From Phaeodactylibacter sp. (GTDB lineage: Bacteria > Bacteroidota > Bacteroidia > Chitinophagales > Saprospiraceae): DNA of 64,000 nt. The translations under genes and the position numbers were made by a program. Shown here one piece after another: positions 8,007 through 16,473 of the stretch. Below the pieces are notes generated by a model. The model searched no databases and was not told the DNA's origin. It saw nothing but the letters and a program-made list of their open reading frames with translations. Each line of letters begins with the position of its first letter. Within the stretch, counting starts at the first letter, position 1. The stretch covers positions 28,447-92,446 of the forward strand of contig NZ_JALEGS010000048.1 of assembly GCF_022763345.1 (NCBI RefSeq). The letters are read 5' to 3'.

Positions 8007-9500
8007 CTATTCTGAGCTGCTCAGCCTGGAAGCACCAATATGCTTTTGGTAAAATCTCCATACCTCCTGTGCCACATCACGGCCCAACTCCAGGCCGGCA
8101 ACATTCTCACTTTGAATGTGATAGCCTCCCAGCACCCTTGAAATCCCAGCCATCTCTGCCGTTTCTGTAAAGGTTAGGAACTCAAGCACCACTGTATCAC
8201 CAAGGTTATCCGGCTCCGTCAGTGCCCCGGCAACCAGTTGCTGGCTTTCGCCAAATTGGTCGCTTCCGGTAAAAAGACGCAGGGCTTCCGCACAGGCACC
8301 GCTGATTGTACTATGGCCAGATACGTAACTGGGGAAAGGTGGACAGAGGAATTCTGCCGGAGAATAAGGGCGCCATTCCTCCCCCTTCATCTTCACGAAG
8401 CCTTTGCCCGGGCCTGCCCAGCCAGTGATCTCTTTACCGCGGTAATGATCATGGACCAGCGCGTAGGGGCGTGCAAAATCATAGTGCATCTTGGAATCCC
8501 AGGAAGCGATAAAAGCGTCCATAGCGGTGACTTGATTCAGGAAGTACATTTTCACGTCTTCATCCAGGGTATGCTTATCGCGCCGGGAGACATCCTGAGC
8601 AAACTTTAGCCAGTGCCCGGCCTGCTGCACCGATTGAGGCCCATCGCGCATAAACTCGACGAGGGCTTTTTCCGCATCGGTCAGGTTGGCTTGCATTTCC
8701 ACCACTTCTTCCACTTCTTTGGCCAGTTGTTCTGAGCCTTTCATCGGAGGCGGCCCGGGGCGGAACTGATCAGCAGACTGGATGCCGATCGTTTTGACCA
8801 ACTGCCAGTAGGGTGTCAGGCAGCCAGGTGCGTAGCGTTGCCCTTCCTTCGTGACGAAATACTTAGGCTGCCAGCGGTTGATATCTACATTTTCTTCCGG
8901 TGTATTCACCGGCAGGTAACCTGTGTAATCTGCATAAGGCATGCCCTTAGCCCCTTCGGCCTCGCCGTACTGATTGGCCCCATCTCCTTTTCGGGCTTCG
9001 ATGACCGCTGCCGCTGCCAGATTACCGATACCAGCAGGAGTAGCAGGATCAACCGACTGATTGTCCGGGTCATAGCCCAGCTCCTCCATAAACGACCTGA
9101 ACAACAAGCTATCGGTGTAGTAGTACTCGCACAGGGTGCGGTAGGCCGCATAGCTAATGGCTTCTTCCTTGTTACCCAGCGTTTGTGCGGAGATGGGCTG
9201 ACGCTCTACATCGCTGAGATAAACCGGCGAAGCCTGCTCATCGTAACGCGACCAGGCATCAAATACGGCCACAAAGATAAGCCCGAGGTAACGGGAAGTC
9301 ACCGTGGGGCGGGGGTTGAAACGCTCCGTGTCATTGGCAGTAGCCTGCAGCGCCATTTCTCCCCACTTGTAGGCAATATTGTCGGCGCCCATGGGTTCTT
9401 CAGCTGCCTGAGTAGCTGCCTTATCCATTTGTTCAGATGGCGCACAACCAAGCAGCAACAGCGCCCATGCAAGCGGTAAAATGTAAAGAAATCTCTTCAT
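8007..9500 (-). CDS. Vanadium-dependent haloperoxidase/PAP2-superfamily lipoprotein
   Basis: A 497-residue protein with a lipoprotein signal (WALLLLGC, Cys19). The C-terminal half holds the vanadate/phosphate site of the vanadium haloperoxidase/PAP2 fold: Lys337 and Arg344 in DSKMHYDFARP, Ser394-Gly395-His396 in SYVSGHS, and Arg455 with His461 in SRVLGGYH. The Lys-to-Arg (+7) and Arg-to-His (+6) spacings equal those of fungal vanadium chloroperoxidase. The family oxidises halides with hydrogen peroxide or, in relatives, removes phosphate from substrates; sequence alone does not separate the two. It sits alone between terminators and is probably exported and membrane-anchored. Confidence 0.85.
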   Translation of the reverse strand: MKRFLYILPLAWALLLLGCAPSEQMDKAATQAAEEPMGADNIAYKWGEMALQATANDTERFNPRPTVTSRYLGLIFVAVFDAWSRYDEQASPVYLSDVERQPISAQTLGNKEEAISYAAYRTLCEYYYTDSLLFRSFMEELGYDPDNQSVDPATPAGIGNLAAAAVIEARKGDGANQYGEAEGAKGMPYADYTGYLPVNTPEENVDINRWQPKYFVTKEGQRYAPGCLTPYWQLVKTIGIQSADQFRPGPPPMKGSEQLAKEVEEVVEMQANLTDAEKALVEFMRDGPQSVQQAGHWLKFAQDVSRRDKHTLDEDVKMYFLNQVTAMDAFIASWDSKMHYDFARPYALVHDHYRGKEITGWAGPGKGFVKMKGEEWRPYSPAEFLCPPFPSYVSGHSTISGACAEALRLFTGSDQFGESQQLVAGALTEPDNLGDTVVLEFLTFTETAEMAGISRVLGGYHIQSENVAGLELGRDVAQEVWRFYQKHIGASRLSSSE

Positions 9501-9875
9501 AACGGTGTTCGTTTATTTATAGCTTGTTTTCAGCTCCGGTATTAACATCGTATACCAAAGCGTATGCTTCTTTAGGAATAAAATATGCAGACCATAAGGG
9601 AGGGGGAAATTGGCGGATAAAGAACAGGCAGCATGCTTTACACAGGATGACCCTGTGAAAGCGCGCCCAACTGGAATCCAGCCGACAATTAAAGGTAAAA
9701 ATATATTTGATAAATAGAAAATAAACCCAGCACAAAGGGCTGACTGAAGAGAGAAGAAAGAGCATTGGCAGGCGCTTCAAAGTGAAGTATGGTGGCAGCG
9801 CGGAATAGGTTTTGCCTAAACTGAACCGGGCGGTCTAAAGAAGAGGAGCCGCCCGGTACTGTATTCTTTTTCAGC
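9501..9875. other. Intergenic region with a terminator hairpin for the LOG gene
   Basis: The strongest element is a 9-bp inverted repeat, ACCGGGCGG (9825-9833) and CCGCCCGGT (9849-9857), 19 bases past the LOG gene stop codon; it is probably that gene's terminator. The rest (9501-9820) is AT-rich. An 87-codon minus-strand frame with a hydrophobic start lies at 9517-9780; I do not consider it a supported gene. Confidence 0.45.
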
Positions 9876-10592
9876 TTAAAGCTCGTAGTTCGGGCTTAAC
9901 TCTTCGCCCTTGTCTGCGTAAAACTGATCAATGATGGCAACGACTTCTTCAGGGTCGTCGACGATCGGCATCAGGTCCAGGTCATCAGGATTAATATTAT
10001 GGTGTTCTTCGAGCATCACCTGCTTGATCCATTCCTTCATCCCGCCCCAGAATTCAGTCCCGACCAGAATGATTGGAACCTGGGTAATTTTTTTGGTTTG
10101 AACCAGCGTCAACACTTCAAACAGCTCATCCATAGTGCCAAACCCGCCGGGCAGGGCGATAAATGCCTGGGCATACTTCACAAACATGACCTTGCGGACG
10201 AAGAAGTATCGGAAATTAAGGTTGGCATCGTGGTCTACATATTGATTAGAGCCCTGCTCAAAGGGCAGGTCGATATTGAGCCCTAGAGAGCGGCCGCCGT
10301 ACAAGTGTGCGCCTTTGTTACCGGCTTCCATAATACCCGGGCCGCCACCCGTGATCACACCGTAGCCCGCTTCCGTAAGGATACGCGCGATGTCAACGGC
10401 TTTCTTGTAATTAGGGTGGTCTGGCTTGGTACGGGCAGAGCCAAAAATGGACACGCAGGGCCCCATTTTATTCAGGGTTTCAAACCCATCTACAAACTCG
10501 GAGATGACCTTGAACATGGTCCAGGAATTCTCTCCTTTCATGGCGCGGCCCCACTGCCGCATTTCGTGCTTTTTCACTTGATTACTGGTCAT
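9876..10592 (-). CDS. LOG family protein (TIGR00730-type, nucleotide 5'-monophosphate hydrolase fold)
   Basis: A 238-residue Rossmann-like protein of the LOG family. The two signature motifs are clear: GGGPGIMEA (residues 82-90) and PGGFGTMDE (148-156). Family members cleave nucleoside 5'-monophosphates and some release active cytokinins; others bind or hydrolyse nucleotides with pyrimidine preference, so the substrate is open. The N-terminal ~40 residues (KKHEMRQWGRAM) extend beyond the minimal domain, as in the longer bacterial LOG group. It lies 134 bases downstream of no same-strand partner other than the response regulator's convergent-free upstream gap, and appears monocistronic. Confidence 0.88.
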   Translation of the reverse strand: MTSNQVKKHEMRQWGRAMKGENSWTMFKVISEFVDGFETLNKMGPCVSIFGSARTKPDHPNYKKAVDIARILTEAGYGVITGGGPGIMEAGNKGAHLYGGRSLGLNIDLPFEQGSNQYVDHDANLNFRYFFVRKVMFVKYAQAFIALPGGFGTMDELFEVLTLVQTKKITQVPIILVGTEFWGGMKEWIKQVMLEEHHNINPDDLDLMPIVDDPEEVVAIIDQFYADKGEELSPNYEL

Positions 10593-10647
10593 AGGCTATT
10601 CTTTTATTCAGGATAGTTGGTTCCTCCCTTATGCCCGAACAATCGAA

Positions 10648-10679
10648 CGGCTGCCTTTTCCAAGCAGAAAGGGCAGCCG
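10648..10679 (-). terminator. Hairpin between the LOG gene and the response regulator gene
   Basis: CGGCTGCC (10648-10655) and GGCAGCCG (10672-10679) form an 8-bp stem 48 bases past the stop codon of the minus-strand response regulator. The T-run is poor, so this is a likely but not certain terminator. Confidence 0.5.
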
Positions 10680-10726
10680 TGGCAAAGGGGCATATAAAGA
10701 CAACTGAAGCGGGCGTTTAGTTCAAT

Positions 10727-11998
10727 TCAGGCCTTTTGATAGACGGCAAATTGCTCGTCAATGAAGTCCAGCAATGCCTCTTTACTCTCGAAGCGGGCAA
10801 AGATATCCTTCAGTTTCTGGCTGGGCGCAGCGCTGGTGGGCAGTACATAATGTTCCACATCTCCTTCGCTAATCCGGTCTTTGCTAAGGATGACCAGCCG
10901 TTCTATGGCATTGCGCAGCTCTCGGATGTTGCCGGTCCAGTTGACGTCTTTCAGGCGTTCCAGCGCGCTGGGGGCTATGGGTTTTGCGGGGACGCCGTAT
11001 TCCTGGCAGACCTGCTTCACAAAGTGCCTGGCCAGGGTGGGAATATCATCTTTGCGGTCATTTAGGGAGGGTACCCGGATGATGATCACAGCCAAACGGT
11101 GGTAGAGGTCTTCCCTGAAGCGGCCCTCTTCAATTTCTTTGCGCAGGTCTTTGTTGGTAGCTGCTACTACTCGGACATCGACGCTGATCTCCTTGTCCCC
11201 GCCTACGCGGGTGATCCGGCTTTCCTGTAGTGCCCGAAGTACTTTAGCCTGAGCGGAAAGGCTCATATCGCCGATTTCATCCAGGAAGAGGGTGCCGCCG
11301 TTAGCTTGCTCAAATTTACCGATGCGCTGCTTGTGAGCGGAAGTAAACGCGCCTTTCTCATGGCCAAACAACTCGCTTTCAATCAGCTCAGCTGGTATGG
11401 CCGCACAGTTGACTTCTATAATGGGCTGATCCGAGCGGGCACTCTTTTCGTGCAGCCAGCGGGCCACAAGTTCCTTACCGGTCCCGTTGGGCCCCAGGAT
11501 GAGTACCCGGGCATCGGTTGGCCCTACCTGATCAATGGTATTTTTGACTTCCTGTACACCTTCTGATTCTCCGATGATCTCCTGTACTTTAGACTTGGAC
11601 ACCTTTCGCTTGAGCAGCTTGGTTTCGGTAACGAGGCTGGATTTATCCATCGCATTCCGGATAGTAATCAGCAATCGGTTGAGGTCCGGTGGTTTGGAAA
11701 TAAAGTCGAAAGCGCCTTTTTTTACGGCTTCCACTGCTGTGTCGATGTTAGCATGCCCCGAAATCATGACGACGGGGGTATCCGGTGCCAGTATTTGAAC
11801 GCGCTCCAATGCTTCCATGCCGTCCATTTTGGGCATCTTGATGTCCATAATCACCACATCGTACCGGGATTGCTTTAGCTTTACCAGGCACTCCATGCCG
11901 TCCGAAGCTTCTTCCACCTCGTACTTTTCGAATTCAAGGATGTCCCGCAGGGTTCGGCGAATGCTTTTTTCGTCGTCAACGATGAGAACTTTGGCCAT
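10727..11998 (-). CDS. NtrC-like sigma-54 response regulator lacking a Fis domain
   Basis: A 423-residue two-domain regulator. The receiver domain has the acidic pair Asp8-Asp9, phospho-acceptor Asp52 (VVIMDIKMP) and Lys102. The AAA+ domain has Walker A GPNGTGKE (169-176), GAFTSA (216-221) in place of the canonical sigma-54 contact motif GAFTGA, and Walker B TLFLDEIGD (236-244). After the AAA+ lid the protein ends with about 30 residues (KLKDIFARFESKEALLDF) and has no Fis-type helix-turn-helix, so it may activate sigma-54 polymerase without specific enhancer binding, or through a partner. No histidine kinase is adjacent. Confidence 0.92.
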   Translation of the reverse strand: MAKVLIVDDEKSIRRTLRDILEFEKYEVEEASDGMECLVKLKQSRYDVVIMDIKMPKMDGMEALERVQILAPDTPVVMISGHANIDTAVEAVKKGAFDFISKPPDLNRLLITIRNAMDKSSLVTETKLLKRKVSKSKVQEIIGESEGVQEVKNTIDQVGPTDARVLILGPNGTGKELVARWLHEKSARSDQPIIEVNCAAIPAELIESELFGHEKGAFTSAHKQRIGKFEQANGGTLFLDEIGDMSLSAQAKVLRALQESRITRVGGDKEISVDVRVVAATNKDLRKEIEEGRFREDLYHRLAVIIIRVPSLNDRKDDIPTLARHFVKQVCQEYGVPAKPIAPSALERLKDVNWTGNIRELRNAIERLVILSKDRISEGDVEHYVLPTSAAPSQKLKDIFARFESKEALLDFIDEQFAVYQKA

Positions 11999-12315
11999 AC
12001 TTCAAATCGGTTTTGCTGCCACCGGGCTGCGCCCCGGGAGAGGCGGAACCAGTATCAGGTTGTTTGTATTGGATTGATCTAACCGGCTAATTAGTAAGTG
12101 GGTATACGCCACCAGGCCACTGAAGGTTTCAGCAGCGCATCAGCTTTTTCCAAATATAAAAATTTGGCGCATATCAAATCAGGGCAAGCCAACTATTTGC
12201 AGCGCATTCCATTATATAAGGAGGTGCAGGGCATCTAAACGGGTATGCCGACGTAAAATAGATGTAATAATCAGCCCTGTCGCAGAAATAGTGCATACCA
12301 ACATCTAAAATAGCG
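11999..12315. promoter_or_regulatory. Divergent control region between response regulator and lepA
   Basis: A minus-strand -7 element TATATTTG lies at 12158 to 12151, about 150 bases upstream of the response regulator ATG; a CAAA at 12175-12178 gives a -33 TTTG with 16-base spacing, shorter than usual. The rest shows a GC-rich inverted segment (CCGGG/CCCGG near 12017-12039) close to the regulator start and no gene. Confidence 0.45.
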
Positions 12316-12323
12316 TATATTTG
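12316..12323 (+). promoter_or_regulatory. -7 promoter element of lepA
   Basis: TATATTTG is an exact match to the Bacteroidota consensus TAnnTTTG. Its G is seven bases before the A of the lepA ATG (12330), so transcription would start at or next to the start codon. No clear TTG -33 box lies at the usual distance. Confidence 0.55.
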
Positions 12324-12329
12324 CAAGCT

Positions 12330-14120
12330 ATGAAGCAGACCAGAAACTTTTGTGTAATCGCCCATATTGACCATGGGAAGAGTACCCTCTCCGACCGGCT
12401 TTTGGAGTATACCAAGACGATTGCCGACCGGGAGATGAAAGACCAGGCCCTGGACAACATGGACCTGGAGCGGGAGCGTGGCATTACCATTAAGAGTCAC
12501 GCCATACAGATGTATTACGACCGTCCAAGCGATGGGAAACAATATACGTTCAACCTTATCGATACACCGGGCCACGTGGACTTCAGCTACGAGGTATCCC
12601 GTTCTATTGCCGCCTGCGAGGGCGCACTCCTGCTGGTAGATGCCTCTCAGGGTATTCAGGCACAGACTATTTCCAATCTCTACTTAGCGATTGAGCATGA
12701 CCTTGAGATCATCCCCATCCTCAATAAGGTAGACATGGAAAGTGCTATGATCGATGAAGTCTCTGATCAGATTATTGACCTCATTGGTTGTGAAAAGGAG
12801 GACATTCTCCTGGCCAGTGGCAAGACCGGGCGTGGTGTTCCTGACATTATGGAAGCCATTGTGGAGCGCATCCCCGCGCCACAAGGTGACCCCGAAGCGC
12901 CACTGCAAGCACTGATCTTTGATTCCGTTTTCAATGCTTACCGCGGTGTCATCGCTTACTTCCGGATACTTAATGGCACAATGCGCAAAGGCGACCTTGT
13001 CCGGTTTGTGAACACGGGCAAGGAGTACGAAGCCGACGAGATCGGTGTGCTCAAAATGACACAGCACCCTAAAAACAAACTGGAGGCTGGCAACGTAGGC
13101 TACATCATTACCGGCATTAAGGAATCCAAGGAAATCAAAGTCGGTGATACCATCACTACGGTGGAACGCCCCTGTGAAAAGGCGATTCAGGGTTTTGAAG
13201 ATGTCAAGCCCATGGTTTTTGCCGGGATTTTCCCCCTTGACAACGATGACTTCGAGGACTTGCGGGACAGCCTGGAAAAATTGCAGCTGAATGATGCCTC
13301 CCTGGTATTTGAGCCAGAGACTTCCGCTGCACTGGGCTTCGGATTCCGCTGCGGATTCCTGGGCATGCTGCACCTGGAAATTGTGCAGGAGCGCCTCTAC
13401 CGGGAGTTTGATATGGATGTCATTACGACCGTTCCCAACGTTTCCTATAACCTGATGGACAAGTCCGGAGAGGAATACACGGTACGAACGCCTTCGGAGT
13501 TGCCTGAACAGCATACTATTGAAATGGTAGAAGAGCCCTACATCACGGCTCAGATCATCACCAAGCCAGAGTTTATCGGAACGATCATGACCCTCTGCAT
13601 GGAGAAACGGGGCACGCTGACCAAGCAGCATTACCTCACGCCTGAGCGGGTGGAGCTATCCTTTGACCTGCCGTTGGCGGAGATTGTGTTTGACTTCTAT
13701 GATCGTCTCAAATCTGTCTCCCGGGGCTACGCCAGCTTCGACTACCAGCCTATAGAGTACCGGGAAACGGACCTGGTTAAGCTGGATATCCGCCTAAACG
13801 GTGAGCCTGTGGATGCACTCTCCGCGCTGGTTCACCGGTCTAAAGCAGAAGCTTTTGGCCGGCAGATATGCAAAAAACTCAAGGAACTACTGCCACGCCA
13901 ACAGTTTGTTATTGCCATACAGGCGGCAGTGGGCGCCAAGGTTATTGCACGGGAAACCATCTCCGCCCTGCGTAAAGATGTAACTGCCAAGTGTTACGGT
14001 GGTGATATTACGCGGAAGCGGAAACTCCTGGAAAAGCAGAAGGCTGGTAAGCGCCGTATGCGTCAGTTCGGAAAAGTCGAGGTACCCCAAAAGGCATTCC
14101 TTGATGTGCTGAAGCTTTAA
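12330..14120 (+). CDS. lepA: Elongation factor 4 (LepA), ribosome-bound GTPase
   Basis: A 596-residue LepA of normal length. The start at 12330 is chosen because [19 protein letters not shown] begins the family N-terminus; the 3 codons before it overlap the promoter element. GTPase motifs are intact: AHIDHGKST (G1), [12 protein letters not shown] (G3) and NKVDM (G4). Domains II, III and V follow, and the LepA-specific C-terminal domain ends in [16 protein letters not shown]. LepA back-translocates stalled ribosomes or assists initiation and ribosome biogenesis. It is monocistronic, with a terminator 50 bases downstream. Confidence 0.98.
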   Translation: MKQTRNFCVIAHIDHGKSTLSDRLLEYTKTIADREMKDQALDNMDLERERGITIKSHAIQMYYDRPSDGKQYTFNLIDTPGHVDFSYEVSRSIAACEGALLLVDASQGIQAQTISNLYLAIEHDLEIIPILNKVDMESAMIDEVSDQIIDLIGCEKEDILLASGKTGRGVPDIMEAIVERIPAPQGDPEAPLQALIFDSVFNAYRGVIAYFRILNGTMRKGDLVRFVNTGKEYEADEIGVLKMTQHPKNKLEAGNVGYIITGIKESKEIKVGDTITTVERPCEKAIQGFEDVKPMVFAGIFPLDNDDFEDLRDSLEKLQLNDASLVFEPETSAALGFGFRCGFLGMLHLEIVQERLYREFDMDVITTVPNVSYNLMDKSGEEYTVRTPSELPEQHTIEMVEEPYITAQIITKPEFIGTIMTLCMEKRGTLTKQHYLTPERVELSFDLPLAEIVFDFYDRLKSVSRGYASFDYQPIEYRETDLVKLDIRLNGEPVDALSALVHRSKAEAFGRQICKKLKELLPRQQFVIAIQAAVGAKVIARETISALRKDVTAKCYGGDITRKRKLLEKQKAGKRRMRQFGKVEVPQKAFLDVLKL

Positions 14121-14169
14121 TGCCTAAATAGGACAGGTGCCCTCTATGCGGGGTTTCCTCCAAAAGCAG

Positions 14170-14217
14170 AAGGCACTGTCTTACCCGAGGGTTAGGCAGT
14201 GCCTTCGCTGTTTTTAG
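14170..14217 (+). terminator. Rho-independent terminator of lepA
   Basis: AAGGCACTG (14170-14178) pairs with CAGTGCCTT (14197-14205), extended by wobble pairs in the arms, followed by CGCTGTTTTT. It lies about 50 bases past the lepA stop codon. Confidence 0.8.
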
Positions 14218-14280
14218 CATCAGCTGTAGTTGGTTAGTTTTTCGTTTTGTTTTGACAGCTTAGCTTATGCAACAAAAGCT

Positions 14281-14607
14281 ATTGCCCCTCTCACCTGTAA
14301 ACAGGCAGGAGGGACAATAACTATGATATAGGTGTTAACCGCTACAGTGTAACCTTCCAAACAAACCTGTTTAGCATGATTAACACCGGTAATGCGATAT
14401 TGCACCATATCGGTTAGACAGGAACCGGGGCTCCGTCAGCAATAAGTTCATGGGAAAGTACCAGAAGCCGAAGGGCTTCACCGCTGCTTCCAATCACTAA
14501 AGCAGTGAATGATGTATGCAGCAAGTATAGTAATGTGTTTGGTTTTGATTGGGGTGTGTGCCATAGCTTACTAATGCAAGGAGGAGCTTTGGCAATCCTC
14601 CGTTTTT
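14281..14607 (+). ncRNA. Candidate structured RNA upstream of a terminator-like hairpin
   Basis: This gene-free stretch holds a series of stable hairpins: ATTG-CCCTC-CCTG with the loop TAAA and its mirror (14281-14317), CGATAT/ATATCG near 14395-14412, GAAGCC-GAAG-GGCTTC (14464-14479), GCTGCTT/AAGCAG near 14483-14506, and GGAGGA (14580-14585) / TCCTCC (14596-14601) followed by GTTTTT. The last looks like an intrinsic terminator on the plus strand although no gene precedes it. I do not recognise an RNA family; a 6S-like or other small RNA is possible but unproven. Confidence 0.3.
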
Positions 14608-14635
14608 AACAGGTAAGGGGGGGTGATCAGATCAA

Positions 14636-14737
14636 TTAATAGTAACGGCTGCGTGTTTTTTGAGCCATAAGATTTGAAAAGAACACTAACCCTCCACCTA
14701 CAACAAATGCACCTGAGGCAATGTATAGGATTAACAT
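14636..14737 (-). CDS. Possible 33-residue single-span membrane protein
   Basis: A short open frame: ATG at 14737, TAA at 14636-14638. The product begins MLILYIASGAFVVGGGLVFF, a typical transmembrane helix, and ends in a basic, hydrophilic tail rich in Lys, Arg and Tyr. That shape is common among bacterial small membrane proteins. There is no convincing promoter or homology that I can cite, so this is a suggestion only. It lies in an otherwise gene-free region between lepA and the anti-sigma gene. Confidence 0.3.
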   Translation of the reverse strand: MLILYIASGAFVVGGGLVFFSNLMAQKTRSRYY

Positions 14738-14907
14738 AGGCCGATTGGATTTAAAAATTAAACAATAAATTTTGGACTATTAGGGTGGATATGTTCTGAG
14801 GGCGCTACTAAAATGGAGAATTTTTGATAATCTACCTAATTTTCAGCCACATTTTTTGACTTCAACCGACACTGTCCAATGGCAAGGTGATTAATTACCC
14901 TTCAAAG

Positions 14908-15693
14908 CTATACTTCGCCGTTTGCGACGAGCTGTTCAACGGTAGGTTTCGCGCTACCGCCTTCTGGTTCTATGGTAATATTCAAACTCTCAGCATGGTC
15001 TATGTAGGATACAGCTTGCAATCCTTTGTTTCTTTGCTGGAGGACTCCCATGTTGATCATTTCACCTTCAACATCCGCCCACAACTGATAGGTTTTTCCA
15101 GCAGGCAATTCAGGTAGTAGACCGGCGTTGATATAAGCTACTTTTTCGAGCTCATTGAGATAGGCAACCGCTTCGGCACTTGGTGCCTGCAGGCCCGTAG
15201 CATGGAGGCGCACAGGAACAGTAGCTTCGTGCGTAAGGGTGGCAAACACTTGCTGCTCCTGCTGGAGCGCGGCTTTCTGACGCTCGCATTCTGCCTGAAA
15301 GGTCAAATACTGGCTTTTCAGTGAAGCCAAATCACGTTCTGCAGCAGCTTTGCCTCTATACAAAAATAGTGAAGCACCTATCAGAAGCGCAAGCAATACG
15401 ACCCCCATCCAGTTAGAGCCCGACCGGGCAGGACCTGGTGCGCCAGCATCTCCATCAGACTGCTGATCTGCCTGTTCGACCCCATGCATGACTCTGGACT
15501 TCAGTTCCTCCGGAGGCATAACGGCGTACTGCTTTGCGTACTGATCCAGTGCTTCCCGCATCTGATCAATTTCGGACTGAACTTCCGGAAAGGTATCTGC
15601 ATACTGTTTAACCACAGCAGTTTCCTCTTCATCCGTTAGGCCCAGTACATATTGCTCTAGTAATCCAGTCTGTAAAAATTTATCTTTATTCAT
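14908..15693 (-). CDS. RskA-like anti-sigma factor
   Basis: A 261-residue protein. The cytoplasmic N-terminus (LLEQYVLGLTDEEE, then an Asp/Glu/Gln-rich helical region) matches the zinc-less anti-sigma domain of RskA proteins. One transmembrane helix lies around residues 94-112 (WMGVVLLALLIGASLFLY), followed by a coiled-coil segment and the periplasmic RskA domain (LPAGKTYQLWADVEGEMINMG). It should hold the sigma factor encoded 9 bases upstream inactive at the inner membrane until a signal triggers release, typically by proteolysis. Pairing and orientation (sigma first) are standard. Confidence 0.9.
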   Translation of the reverse strand: MNKDKFLQTGLLEQYVLGLTDEEETAVVKQYADTFPEVQSEIDQMREALDQYAKQYAVMPPEELKSRVMHGVEQADQQSDGDAGAPGPARSGSNWMGVVLLALLIGASLFLYRGKAAAERDLASLKSQYLTFQAECERQKAALQQEQQVFATLTHEATVPVRLHATGLQAPSAEAVAYLNELEKVAYINAGLLPELPAGKTYQLWADVEGEMINMGVLQQRNKGLQAVSYIDHAESLNITIEPEGGSAKPTVEQLVANGEV

Positions 15694-15702
15694 GGCATAT
15701 TC

Positions 15703-16302
15703 TTAAACGACAAACCACCATACCGACAGGCAAAAAGCTGCGATTAACAGGTGGGTTAAGCCTGGCTCTGAAAAGATTTTCCTTAACTCACGGAGCCCTA
15801 TCCGGACTCGCGATTTCACTGTACCAATTGGCAGCTGAAGATGCTCAGCAATTTCCTGCTGAGTGTAACCCTGGAAGTAAGCCAGTTCGATAATTTCCCG
15901 GTATTTATCTTCCAACTGATCGACAAAGGTTCTCAAACCAATTTGATCTGTGTTTTGGGCTGTGCTCAGTTGATGGTTATTCTTCAAATGCTCATCTACG
16001 GATACGGCCTGCCGCCTTCGCCGGAATGCTGCTGAACGTGTCTTGTCAATCGCTCCGTTTCGGGTGATGTTGAGCAGCCAGGTAAAAAGTGTTCCCTTCT
16101 TCGTGTCATAAGCTGCAGCGTTTTTCCAGACTTTAATGAACGTTTCCTGCACCACATCCTGAGCAATGGCTTCTGATTTTACGATATGCATCGCAATGCC
16201 ATACAGGGATGGCGCATAGGAATCGTAGATTTCTTCAACGGCTGATTTATCCTTCGCCTGAAGGCGGCGCACCAGTTTGTCCTCATTTAATTTTACGGCC
16301 AT
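15703..16302 (-). CDS. ECF RNA polymerase sigma factor with hydrophobic C-terminus
   Basis: A 199-residue group IV sigma factor. Region 2 is visible as EEIYDSYAPSLYGIAMHIVKS through TFIKVWKNAAAYDTKKGTLF with WLLNITRN; region 4 as YREIIELAYFQGYTQQEIAEHLQLPIGTVKSRVR. After region 4 the protein continues with a hydrophobic tail (THLLIAAFCLSVWWFVV), which is unusual for a sigma factor and could insert in or touch the membrane. It is co-transcribed with the RskA-like anti-sigma gene. No -7 box is obvious upstream, consistent with possible autoregulation by its own ECF promoter. Confidence 0.92.
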   Translation of the reverse strand: MAVKLNEDKLVRRLQAKDKSAVEEIYDSYAPSLYGIAMHIVKSEAIAQDVVQETFIKVWKNAAAYDTKKGTLFTWLLNITRNGAIDKTRSAAFRRRRQAVSVDEHLKNNHQLSTAQNTDQIGLRTFVDQLEDKYREIIELAYFQGYTQQEIAEHLQLPIGTVKSRVRIGLRELRKIFSEPGLTHLLIAAFCLSVWWFVV

Positions 16303-16445
16303 AATCAGCGTTTGAATTCCGGGTGTAGGATTAACTTAATATTCAGGGCAAGGTTCCAAAGGCGGAACAGAGCCCTATGACTTTTGTTCACTGTTTAGGT
16401 AGGGATATTTGGCAGGGCAGCTTGCGTGCTAAATTCCTAAATTGT

Positions 16446-16466
16446 CTGCCTGAGGCTGTCAGGCAG
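16446..16466 (-). terminator. Hairpin past the OmpA-family gene
   Basis: CTGCCTGA (16446-16453) and TCAGGCAG (16459-16466) form a perfect 8-bp stem with a 5-base loop, 7 bases after the OmpA-protein stop codon on the minus strand. The downstream T content is modest. Confidence 0.55.
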
Positions 16467-16473
16467 TATACGG

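Noticed and set aside
9517..9780. 87-codon minus-strand frame with hydrophobic N-terminus
   Set aside because: Intergenic, Cys/Phe-rich, no promoter or family; more likely chance than a real gene.
12684..13631. 315-codon minus-strand frame opposite lepA
   Set aside because: Antisense to lepA with no signals or recognizable domains.
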